From: Nonomuraea sp. NBC_00507
GTDB lineage: Bacteria; Actinomycetota; Actinomycetes; Streptosporangiales; Streptosporangiaceae
Reading direction: 5' to 3'
Length of the DNA: 64,000 bases
NCBI RefSeq assembly: GCF_036013525.1
Contig: NZ_CP107853.1
Coordinates: forward strand, 10,664,001-10,728,000
A program made the translations under genes and the position numbers. This document shows positions 50,896 to 58,861 of this stretch, in pieces (position 1 is the stretch's first letter; each line of letters begins with the position of its first letter). The notes below the pieces were generated by a model. The model was not told the DNA's origin. It saw only the letters and a program-made list of their open reading frames with translations, and did no database searches.

Positions 50896-52503
50896 TCAGA
50901 GGCTGTGGGACGCGCCGGCGGGTATGGTCGCGCCGGTGCCGAGGCCGGCGAGGAGCTCGCCGGCGAGAATGCGGGTCGCCGCGGCGTCGCAGGCGGTGCC
51001 GAAGACATAGAAATCGGGGCGGACGGCGACGGCGGAGCAGCCGTGCCCGGTGAACCACTCATGGTAGGTGCCGTCCACGTCGAACAGGACATCGCCGCTG
51101 GTGGGAGCCTCCCAGGCCAGGGTGGCGACACGGACGCCGGCGGCCTCCAGCGCGGTGACGAGGCCGTCGCGGTCGAGCTCCCGGCGCACCGGTTCGGTCA
51201 CCAGCAGGTGGAAGCCGTGGCCGATGATCTGGTCGAGGCGGGCGCGGCGGGCGCCGTCGTCCACCACGCCCTGGACCGACAGCTCTCCCCGCCCGGGCGC
51301 CGACTCCTTCGCCAGGAAGCCCGTCGCCAGACCGGGGAAGCGGATCTTCTCCTGTTTCCGCCCCTTCGCCCGCCGGGCGAGCAGCTCCCTGTTGCGGGCA
51401 GCGGCGGCTTCGGGGTCGCGGATGGTCTGCAGCCGGCCGAGCTCGATGCCCTTCTCGACGACCGCGCGTACGTGCGGCTCCCGCTCGGGCTGGTAACTGT
51501 CGAGGAGGTCCTCCTCCGCCCGCCCGGTCAGGATCAGGTCCAGCTTGAAGGCGAGGTTCTGCGCGTCGCGGACGCCCGAGCACATGCCCTGCCCGAGGAA
51601 GGGCGGCATCTGGTGCGCGGCGTCCCCGGCGAGCATGATCCGCCCGATCCGCCAGTGGTGCGCGATCAGCGAGCGGAAGGTGTACGTGGCGACCCTGATG
51701 AGGTCGGCGTCCTGCGGCCCGAGGTAGGCCGCGACCCTGGCCCAGACCAGCTCGGGAGCACGCTGGACGGCGAAGTCCTCCTCCGAGTCGAGCATGAAGC
51801 TGAACCGGTGGTGCGACGGCCCGAGCGAGATGATCGACGTCGGCCGGCGGGGATCGCCGACCTGGCGCGCCGGCGGCACGTCGACCGGCCGGCGCAGGCG
51901 GAAGTCGCAGACCATCCACGGCTCGGAGAATCCGTAGTCGTCCTGGTCGACGCCGAGCGACCGGCGGACGAAGCTGTTGCCGCCGTCGCACGCCACGACG
52001 TAACGCGCGGTCACGGCGCCGGGACCGTCGGGGCCTTCGACGGTGACCACGACGCCCGACGCGGTCTGCTCCAGCGCGGTCACCCGGTCCCCGTGCCTGA
52101 TCGTCACCTGCGGGAAACTCCGGCAGACCCGATCGAGGGCCTCTTCGAGGTCCGGCTGGTACATCATGTACCACTCGGCCCAGCCGCTGCGGCCCACCTC
52201 GGCGTAGTCGACGTCGATGAGCACCTCGCCGTCGGCGTCGCACCACTCGTAGGTGCGCTGCACGTGCACCTTCGGCAGCAGCTCCTGGGCCACGCCGAGC
52301 TTGTCCAGCGTCCGCATCGTCTCGTCGTCGAAGATCGCGGCGCGGGGCAGGTTGTAGAGACCGGCGTACCGCTCCAGGACGATCACGCGATGCCCGGCCT
52401 GGGCCAGCAGGGCGGCCGTCGCCATCCCGACCGGCCCATACCCCACTACGGCGACATCGCACTCTCCCATCACCGTGTGGTGACCGTGTTGTGAGCTTGA
52501 CAT
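50896..52503 (-). CDS. FAD-dependent aromatic hydroxylase, probable resorcinol hydroxylase (MhpA-like)
   Basis: A 535-residue class A flavoprotein monooxygenase from ATG 52503; ATG 52470 is an alternative without a ribosome site. FAD motif VAVVGYGPVGMATAALLAQAGH, the DG motif VACDGGNSFVRRSLGV, and GDAAHQMPPFLGQGMCSGVRDA for the ribityl chain. A C-terminal thioredoxin-like domain (about 400-535) matches MhpA and resorcinol hydroxylase relatives. Context assigns resorcinol to hydroxyquinol; 3-(3-hydroxyphenyl)propionate is the main alternative substrate for this subfamily. Confidence 0.82.
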   Translation of the reverse strand: MSSSQHGHHTVMGECDVAVVGYGPVGMATAALLAQAGHRVIVLERYAGLYNLPRAAIFDDETMRTLDKLGVAQELLPKVHVQRTYEWCDADGEVLIDVDYAEVGRSGWAEWYMMYQPDLEEALDRVCRSFPQVTIRHGDRVTALEQTASGVVVTVEGPDGPGAVTARYVVACDGGNSFVRRSLGVDQDDYGFSEPWMVCDFRLRRPVDVPPARQVGDPRRPTSIISLGPSHHRFSFMLDSEEDFAVQRAPELVWARVAAYLGPQDADLIRVATYTFRSLIAHHWRIGRIMLAGDAAHQMPPFLGQGMCSGVRDAQNLAFKLDLILTGRAEEDLLDSYQPEREPHVRAVVEKGIELGRLQTIRDPEAAAARNRELLARRAKGRKQEKIRFPGLATGFLAKESAPGRGELSVQGVVDDGARRARLDQIIGHGFHLLVTEPVRRELDRDGLVTALEAAGVRVATLAWEAPTSGDVLFDVDGTYHEWFTGHGCSAVAVRPDFYVFGTACDAAATRILAGELLAGLGTGATIPAGASHSL

Positions 52504-52572
52504 GCGGTCACCGTACTTTCCACTATTAATGAAGTCAATGCATATTGGTGAAACAGACAGAGGGGTACGGAC
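52504..52572. promoter_or_regulatory. Divergent promoter of the resorcylate cluster
   Basis: A 69-bp AT-rich gap between the hydroxylase and the decarboxylase genes. AGAGGGG before ATG 52573 is the ribosome site. It is the natural place for the IclR protein to act on both directions, but I see no strong palindrome. Confidence 0.45.
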
Positions 52573-53532
52573 ATGCGCAAGATCGGCTTGGAGGAGCACT
52601 TCGTCACGGAGGAGCTCGTCGGCTACGGCGCCGGGACGGCCACGGTCGCCCGCCCCGACGCGTGGCGCGAGGCCTCGCGCCGGCTGCTCGACCTCGTGGA
52701 GGAGCGCCTGCCCGCGATGGACGCGGCCGGCGTCGACGTCCAGGTGCTCTCGCTCAACTCCCCCGGCATCCAGGCCGAGAGCGACCCGGCGGTCGCCGTG
52801 GCGCGGGCGACGGCGGTGAACGACTTCCTCGCCGGCGTCATCGCCGAGCACCCGACTCGCTTCGCCGGCTTCGCCGCGCTGCCCCTGCAGGACCCGCAGG
52901 CGGCCGCCAAGGAGCTGGAGCGCGCCGTCACCCAGCTCGGTCTGCGGGGCGCGCTGGTCAACGCGCACACTCAGGGCCGCTATCTGGATCACCCCTCGCT
53001 GCGTGTGGTGTGGGAGTACGCGGAAGGGCTCGACGTGCCGCTCTACCTGCACCCGGCCAACGGCTACGACGCTCCGCACGTGTTGTCGGACCACCCCGAG
53101 CTCATCGGGCCCATGTGGAGCTGGGGCACCGACACCGCCGCGCACGCGCTGCGCCTGGTCTTCGGCGGTGTCTTCGACGACTTCCCCAACGCGAAGCTGC
53201 TGCTGGGACACATGGGCGAAGGGCTGCCGTACGCGTTGTGGCGCCTCGACTCCCGCTGGGGCTTCCACAACCACCACGGCATCGAGCTGAAGCTGGGCAA
53301 CCCGTCGGCATATCTGCGCCGCAACCTCTACATCACCACGAGCGGCGTCTGCTCGGCCCCGCCGCTCCTGTGCGCCCTGCTGGCACTCGGCGCCGACCAC
53401 ATCCTGTTCGGCTCCGACTATCCCTTCGAGGACATCGGCGAGGCCGCCGCCTTCCTCGACAACGCCCCCATCAGCGAGTCCGACCGGGCGAAGATCAGCC
53501 ACCAGAACGCCGAGGCGCTGCTCAAGCTCTGA
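52573..53532 (+). CDS. Gamma-resorcylate (2,6-dihydroxybenzoate) decarboxylase-like amidohydrolase
   Basis: A 319-residue metal-dependent decarboxylase of the amidohydrolase-2 family. Metal ligands: Glu7 and His9 in LEEHF, His160 in LYLHPANG, Asp282 in FGSDYPFED; His213 in LGHMGEGLPYALWR is the usual active-site histidine. QVLSLNSPGIQA, FAALPLQDP and YITTSGV match gamma-resorcylate decarboxylases closely. It converts 2,6-dihydroxybenzoate to resorcinol, the substrate of the divergent hydroxylase. Confidence 0.87.
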   Translation: MRKIGLEEHFVTEELVGYGAGTATVARPDAWREASRRLLDLVEERLPAMDAAGVDVQVLSLNSPGIQAESDPAVAVARATAVNDFLAGVIAEHPTRFAGFAALPLQDPQAAAKELERAVTQLGLRGALVNAHTQGRYLDHPSLRVVWEYAEGLDVPLYLHPANGYDAPHVLSDHPELIGPMWSWGTDTAAHALRLVFGGVFDDFPNAKLLLGHMGEGLPYALWRLDSRWGFHNHHGIELKLGNPSAYLRRNLYITTSGVCSAPPLLCALLALGADHILFGSDYPFEDIGEAAAFLDNAPISESDRAKISHQNAEALLKL

Positions 53533-53542
53533 AAACGGCCCC

Positions 53543-53565
53543 GCCGGCCCCGCGAAGGGGCCGGC
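53543..53565. terminator. Bidirectional terminator between convergent genes
   Basis: A perfect 9-bp stem GCCGGCCCC/GGGGCCGGC with a GCGAA loop, 10 bp after the decarboxylase stop and 10 bp before the convergent hydrolase stop. Confidence 0.8.
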
Positions 53566-53575
53566 AGTGCCGCCA

Positions 53576-54301
53576 TCAAGCCTTGAGCAGGGCGGCGGCG
53601 AGCTCGGCCGGACGGGTGAACTGGGCTTCATGGCTGCCCGGGTGCTCGATGACAGGCGTGTCGGGCCCGAGGCGCTGCGGGAAGCGGGGCGTCCAGCCGT
53701 GCTCGCCGGGCGGCAGGGCGAAGTCGTCGGTTCCGACCACGTAACTGGCCGGCACGCCGAGCGCCGCCGGGTCCACCGGGGTGACGGTCTCGGTGAAGTA
53801 CCGCATCGGCTGCGGCACCAGCAGGCTGTGGATCAGGCGCTGCGTGCTCTCGTCGGCGTCCTGCATGAACGCGCCGCAGAACACCTCGTAGGGGAAGACG
53901 ATGCTGTTGTTGCCGGAGGCCGCCGCGAGCTGGGTGAACATCTCGGCGTAGTGCGGTGGTACCTCCCCCATCAGGGGTGTGTCCTGCGCCGGGACGAACG
54001 CGCCCCAGTAGACGAGCTTGCGCAGCCGGGGCGCGAGCCGGTGGGCGGCGCCGGTCATCGGGTAGCCGCCCCAGCTGTGCCCGACCATGGTGACGTCCGC
54101 CAGGTCATGACGCTCGACGAGGTCGACGATGAAGTCGCCGACCTCCGCCAGGCTGTAGCGCTCGGGGTCGTCGCCGTCGGCCAGGCCTGGCAGGGTAGGG
54201 GCCAGGACGCGGTGCCCGGCGGCACGCAGGTGCTGGGCGACCAGCCGCCAGGTCCAGCCCTCGTGACAGGCACCGGTGATGAGGACGAAAGTCTCTGCCA
54301 T
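53576..54301 (-). CDS. Alpha/beta hydrolase (HNL/esterase type)
   Basis: A 241-residue soluble hydrolase from ATG 54301 (AGGAGA upstream). FVLITGACHEGWTWRLVAQHL opens the fold and VGHSWGGYPMTG holds the nucleophile serine. Asp is in VVGTDDFALP and the base His in PGSHEAQFTRP. The short size and GACHEGWTW start are like plant methylesterase/hydroxynitrile lyase-type proteins. It is divergent from paaX, so it may cleave an ester or thioester of the salicylate pathway. Confidence 0.83.
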   Translation of the reverse strand: MAETFVLITGACHEGWTWRLVAQHLRAAGHRVLAPTLPGLADGDDPERYSLAEVGDFIVDLVERHDLADVTMVGHSWGGYPMTGAAHRLAPRLRKLVYWGAFVPAQDTPLMGEVPPHYAEMFTQLAAASGNNSIVFPYEVFCGAFMQDADESTQRLIHSLLVPQPMRYFTETVTPVDPAALGVPASYVVGTDDFALPPGEHGWTPRFPQRLGPDTPVIEHPGSHEAQFTRPAELAAALLKA

Positions 54302-54417
54302 GGCGTCTCCTCGTGACGTGGCGGCCCCGCCACCGAGCGTGGTGGTGAGTTCTTTGAAATATGGGCTAATAATGAGACGATCGTCAAGCAGTTGAAACAT
54401 GTCATCGGGAGGCGTGA

Positions 54418-55227
54418 GTGAAGCCACGGTCGCTGGTCTTCGATGTGTTCGGCGACTACCTGCGCTATCGCGGAGGAGAGGTCCGGCTGCGCGGCCTGGT
54501 GGCGCTCATGGGGTGCTTCGACGTGCCCGAGGCGACGGTGCGCGTGATGGTCGCGCGGATGCGCAAGGAGGGCTGGCTGGAGGGCCGCCGCGAGGGCAGG
54601 GAGACCAGCTATGTCCTCACCGACGCCGCCTGGCGGCTGCTCGACGACGGCAGGGCGCGGATCTTCGCCCGCGAGCCCGGGCCGTGGGACGGCCAGTGGC
54701 ACATGGTCATCTACTCGGTGCCGGAGTCGGAGCGGACCCTGCGCGAGCAGCTGCGCAAGCGGCTGGCCTGGCTCGGGTTCGGCATGTTGTCCGCCTCGGT
54801 GTGGATCAGTCCCCACGACCGGATCGCGCAGGTCAGGGCCGACTTCGCCGACCATCCCGCGATCCGGCTCGATGTGCTGCGCGCCCGCTCGGAAGGGGCC
54901 GCGGCCGACCGGGAGATGGCGGCCAGGTCCTGGGACCTGGCCGGGCTGGACAAGGACTACCGCGGGCTGCTCGACCACTACCGCCCCCGGCTGGCCCGCT
55001 ATCGGGCCGGCGAGCTGCGCGGCAGGCAGGCGCTGGTCGAGCGGATGCAGCTGATCCACGACTACCGCATGTTCCCGTTCCGGGATCCCGACCTGCCGCC
55101 CGAGCTGCTGCCCGAGGGCTGGTGCGGCCGGGCCGCCCATGAGATGTTCCTCGAGGCCCACGGCCTGCTGCGGAGCGAGGCCGAGGCGTACGTCGACCGC
55201 CTGGTCGCCGATCCCACGGCCACCTGA
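54418..55227 (+). CDS. PaaX-family transcriptional regulator
   Basis: A 269-residue regulator from GTG 54418 with GGGAGG upstream. Winged helix at about 15-75 (VPEATVRVMVARMRKEGWLEGRREGRETSY), then WDGQWHMVIYSVPESERTLREQLRKRLAWLGFG, the PaaX central signature, and a helical end. PaaX proteins respond to aryl-CoA esters, in line with the downstream CoA-dependent genes. Confidence 0.9.
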   Translation: MKPRSLVFDVFGDYLRYRGGEVRLRGLVALMGCFDVPEATVRVMVARMRKEGWLEGRREGRETSYVLTDAAWRLLDDGRARIFAREPGPWDGQWHMVIYSVPESERTLREQLRKRLAWLGFGMLSASVWISPHDRIAQVRADFADHPAIRLDVLRARSEGAAADREMAARSWDLAGLDKDYRGLLDHYRPRLARYRAGELRGRQALVERMQLIHDYRMFPFRDPDLPPELLPEGWCGRAAHEMFLEAHGLLRSEAEAYVDRLVADPTAT

Positions 55228-55298
55228 TTTGTGTCATTTCCTAGACGACGGTGAAACAAATGTCATATGTTGGCGGTCGTGAGAGTGAAGGAAGCACG

Positions 55299-56834
55299 AT
55301 GAGGGTCGCGTGCGTGGGCGGCGGCCCGGGCGGACTGTTCCTCGCCACGCTGATCAAGCGGGACCGGCCGGAGTCGGAGGTCGTGGTCTTCGAGCGCAAC
55401 CGCCCCGACGACACGTTCGGGTTCGGGGTGGTCTTCTCCGACGCCACCCTGGGCGCGATCGACGCCGCCGACCCGGTGCTCAGCGAGGCGCTGGAGAAGC
55501 ACGGCCGGCACTGGGACGAGATCGAGGTGCGGGTGCACGGCGCGCGGGAGCGCGTCGGCGGCATGGGCATGGCCGCGGTGGTCCGCAAGACCCTGCTCAC
55601 CCTGCTCCAGGAACGGGCCCGAGCCGAGGGCGTGACCATGCGGTTCGAGCACGAGATCAACGATCCGGCCGAGCTGGACGGCTTCGACCTGGTGGTCGCC
55701 TGCGACGGCGCCAACAGTCGGTTCCGGCGGATGTTCGCCGCTGACTTCGCCCCCACGGCGGAGGTCGCGGCCGCCAAGTTCATCTGGTTCGGCACGACGT
55801 ACATGTTCGACGGGCTGACATTCGTCCATGAGGACGGCCCGCACGGGGTGTTCGCCGCGCACGCCTATCCCATCAGCGACTCGCTCAGCACCTTCATCGT
55901 GGAGACCGACGCCGACTCGTGGGCCGCGGCCGGGCTGGACGCGTTCGACCCGGCGACACCGCCCGGGGTGAGCGACGAGAGGAGCAAGGCCTACCTGGAG
56001 TGGCTCTTCCACGACCAGATCGACGGTCACTCCCTCGTCGGCAACAACTCCCGGTGGGCGAACTTCGCCACCCGCAAGGCGCGCTCGTGGCGGCGCGGCA
56101 ACTGGGTGCTGCTCGGCGACGCCGCTCACACGGCGCACTTCTCGGTGGGTTCGGGCACCAAGATGGCGATGGAGGACGCCGTCGCCCTCGCCCAGGCCCT
56201 GGCCGAGACGCCGCACGACATCCCCGCCGCCCTGGAGCTCTACGAGCTGCGGCGCCGCCCGCAGGTCGAGAAGATCCAGAACTCCGCACGGCCCAGCCTG
56301 TCCTGGTGGGAGCACTTCGGCCGGTACGTGCGCGCCTTCGATGATCCGCTGCAGTTCGCCTTCCACTTCCTGAGCCGCTCCATCCCAAGGGCCAAGCTCG
56401 CCGTGCGCGACCGGCAGTTCGCCGAGCGGGTCGACCGATGGTGGCACGAGCGGCACGGAGCTCCCCCGCTGGACACTCCCTTCCTCAGCCTGCCCGGCCG
56501 CAGGGTGACCGCGACCGACGCCGCTCTCGTGGGGGACGACGGCACCGAGATCCCGATGGCCCCCTTCACCGGCCGTCCGTCCACCTCGGGCGTGTGGATC
56601 GACGCTCCCGGCAGCGAAGCCGATCTGCCGCAGGCCCTCGCTCACGTCCGCGCCAGCGTGGGCGCTCCGCTCATCGGCGTGCGCGGCGGGACTCCCCTGA
56701 CCCGGGTGCTGGTCGCCGAGGAAGCGCGGCTCGCTCACGGCCTGCCTGCCGCGATCGTCGGGCACTACGACGACGACGCCGCGGCCACACTGCTCCTGTC
56801 CGGCCGCGCCGACCTCGTGGGAGTCGCCGAGTGA
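55299..56834 (+). CDS. Aryl-CoA hydroxylase, salicylyl-CoA 5-hydroxylase-like flavoprotein
   Basis: A 511-residue flavoprotein monooxygenase from ATG 55299 (AAGGAAG upstream). MRVACVGGGPGGLFLATLIK is the FAD motif, and FGFGVVFSDATLGAI marks the salicylyl-CoA/anthraniloyl-CoA hydroxylase clade. LVVACDGANSRFR and GDAAHTAHFSVGSGTKMAMEDA follow. It lacks the Old-Yellow-Enzyme half of anthraniloyl-CoA monooxygenases but has a C-terminal extension after about residue 385. It overlaps the next gene as GTGA. In the Streptomyces sdg pathway this step makes gentisyl-CoA. Confidence 0.82.
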   Translation: MRVACVGGGPGGLFLATLIKRDRPESEVVVFERNRPDDTFGFGVVFSDATLGAIDAADPVLSEALEKHGRHWDEIEVRVHGARERVGGMGMAAVVRKTLLTLLQERARAEGVTMRFEHEINDPAELDGFDLVVACDGANSRFRRMFAADFAPTAEVAAAKFIWFGTTYMFDGLTFVHEDGPHGVFAAHAYPISDSLSTFIVETDADSWAAAGLDAFDPATPPGVSDERSKAYLEWLFHDQIDGHSLVGNNSRWANFATRKARSWRRGNWVLLGDAAHTAHFSVGSGTKMAMEDAVALAQALAETPHDIPAALELYELRRRPQVEKIQNSARPSLSWWEHFGRYVRAFDDPLQFAFHFLSRSIPRAKLAVRDRQFAERVDRWWHERHGAPPLDTPFLSLPGRRVTATDAALVGDDGTEIPMAPFTGRPSTSGVWIDAPGSEADLPQALAHVRASVGAPLIGVRGGTPLTRVLVAEEARLAHGLPAAIVGHYDDDAAATLLLSGRADLVGVAE

Positions 56835-58861
56835 ACCTCGATCCGCTGTTCACACCCCGATCCATCGCGATCCTCGGCGCCTCGGACGTCCCCGGCAAGC
56901 TCGGCACGGCCATGACCGCTTCCCTGGACCGCTTTCCCGGCCCGGTCATGAAGATCAACCCGGGCCGGTTCTTCCCGACCGTGGCCGCGGCGGTCGCGGC
57001 CGAAGGCGTCGCCCCTGACCTGGTGATCTCCTGCATTCCCGCCGCCCTGACCGCCGACGCGCTGCGTGAGGCGGCTGCCGCGGGGGCACGGGCGGCGCTG
57101 GTGTGCGCCGGCGGCTTCGCCGAGTCCGGCGCCGAAGGCACGGCCCACCAGGAGGCGCTGAGCGCGGTGGCGCGGGACACCGGCATCCGTCTCCTCGGTC
57201 CCAACACCTCCGGCTTCATCGCCCCGCACGCCTCGCTGACCGCCAGCTTCGTCCCGGACGCCAGGCACCTCGAGGCAGGCCCCGTGGCCGTGGTCGCCGC
57301 GAGCGGCGGTGTCAACCACGCTCTCGCCTTCGCCCTCGCCGACGCCGGGGTGGGCCTCCGCCTCGGCGTCGGCCTGGGCAACAGCGTGGACGTCACGCAG
57401 GCGGACGTCCTCGACCACCTGTCCGGCGACGACGGGCTCGGCGCGGTCGCCCTGCACGTCGAGACCGCGGCGGACGGCCGCCGCCTGACCGCCGCCGTGC
57501 GGCGTCTGGTGGACCGGGTCCCCGTCGTGGCCCTGGTCGTCGGCCGCAGCGACGTCGGCGACTTCGCCCGCTCCCACACCGGCGCGCTGGCCACCTCCTG
57601 GCGGGTCACCCGCGCGGCCCTGCGCCAGGCGGGCGCGGTCCTCGTCGATGACGAGCGGGAGCTCGTCGACGCCGTCTCCGCGCTCGCCCGCGTGCGCCTG
57701 CCCGCCCGGCCCGGCTCCGGCGTCGGGCTGGTCACCGCGCAGGCCGGCCCCGGACTGTTGCTCACCGACGCGCTGCGCACGGCCGGCGTCCGGGTCCCGC
57801 AGCTGGCGGAGCATACGGTCAAGGAGATCGGCGAGCTGCTGCCCGACCTGACCTACCAGCGCAACCCCGTCGACACCGGCCGCCCCTCCCGCACGTTCGC
57901 CCAGGTGATCGAGCACGTGTCGGCGGACCCGGACATCGACGTCACGGCCGTGTACGCGTTGCTGGAACCCGCCGCCCTCGACCTGCCCGCCGCGCTGACG
58001 GCCGCTCGCCCGGCCACGCCGCTGGTCGCCGTGGTCGGCGGCCCGCCGGAGCAGGCACGCCGAACCCGCGCGGTGCTCGGTGCGGCGGGAATCCCGTGCG
58101 CCACCACGCCGGCCGCCGGCGCGACCATGGTGCGGGCCCTGGCGCAGGACGCGGCCAACCGCAGCCGCCTCGGCGACGACGCCATTCCCACGACCTGGCC
58201 CGCGTTGGCGCTGCCCGATCCGGTCGACGAGCACACCGCCAAGCACGTCCTGGAAGGCTTCGGCGTCCGGACCCCCGAACGCCGCGTGTGCGCCGGCCCG
58301 CAAGCCGCGCATGCCGCGCTCGACGAGCTCGGCGGCCCGGTCGTGGTGAAGATCCTCGACCCGGATGTGCTGCACAAGACCGAGGTGGGCGGCGTCCAGG
58401 TCGGCGTCCGGACGCACGAGGACCTCGACGCCGCGCTCGACCGCCTGCCCGCCAGCCCGGCACTGCTGGTCGAGCGGATGGCTCCCGCGGGCCCGGAACT
58501 GATCGCCGGCGTACGCCGTGACCCGGTCTTCGGGCCGGTCGTCGCCCTGGGCGCGGGCGGGACGGCCGCCGAGGCGCTCGGCGACGTCTCCCTGCGCCTG
58601 GCGCCTCTGACGGCGAACGAGGCCGGCACCATGCTCGACGACCTCGCCACCCGCGCCCTGTTCCAGGGCGCCCGGGGCGCGGCGCCGGTGGATCCGGCCA
58701 GGCTCGCCCACGTCCTGCTCGCCCTCTCCTCCCTGGGCGCCGACCCGGCCGTGGCGGAGTGCGAGATCAATCCCCTGCGGGTCCTGCCCGACGGCGATAT
58801 CGTCGCGCTCGACGCCGTACTGCTGCTCCGTGACGATCAAGGAGGGTCCGACGATGCGTGA
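56831..58861 (+). CDS. NDP-forming acyl-CoA synthetase (acetate-CoA ligase family)
   Basis: A 676-residue fused alpha-beta acyl-CoA ligase from GTG 56831. N-terminal CoA-binding domain (LFTPRSIAILGASDVPGKLG), succinyl-CoA-ligase-like domain with the phosphohistidine region SHTGALA, and a C-terminal ATP-grasp domain (about 455-676, VKILDPDVLHKTEVGGVQVGV). It makes or uses acyl-CoA with nucleotide triphosphate. Placed between an aryl-CoA hydroxylase and an aryl-AMP ligase, it probably handles salicylate or a pathway acid. Confidence 0.85.
   Translation: MNLDPLFTPRSIAILGASDVPGKLGTAMTASLDRFPGPVMKINPGRFFPTVAAAVAAEGVAPDLVISCIPAALTADALREAAAAGARAALVCAGGFAESGAEGTAHQEALSAVARDTGIRLLGPNTSGFIAPHASLTASFVPDARHLEAGPVAVVAASGGVNHALAFALADAGVGLRLGVGLGNSVDVTQADVLDHLSGDDGLGAVALHVETAADGRRLTAAVRRLVDRVPVVALVVGRSDVGDFARSHTGALATSWRVTRAALRQAGAVLVDDERELVDAVSALARVRLPARPGSGVGLVTAQAGPGLLLTDALRTAGVRVPQLAEHTVKEIGELLPDLTYQRNPVDTGRPSRTFAQVIEHVSADPDIDVTAVYALLEPAALDLPAALTAARPATPLVAVVGGPPEQARRTRAVLGAAGIPCATTPAAGATMVRALAQDAANRSRLGDDAIPTTWPALALPDPVDEHTAKHVLEGFGVRTPERRVCAGPQAAHAALDELGGPVVVKILDPDVLHKTEVGGVQVGVRTHEDLDAALDRLPASPALLVERMAPAGPELIAGVRRDPVFGPVVALGAGGTAAEALGDVSLRLAPLTANEAGTMLDDLATRALFQGARGAAPVDPARLAHVLLALSSLGADPAVAECEINPLRVLPDGDIVALDAVLLLRDDQGGSDDA

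Noticed and set aside
49636..52494. A 952-codon open frame on the plus strand
   Set aside because: Shadow of the MFS and FAD hydroxylase genes; composition is typical of an antisense frame and there are no motifs.
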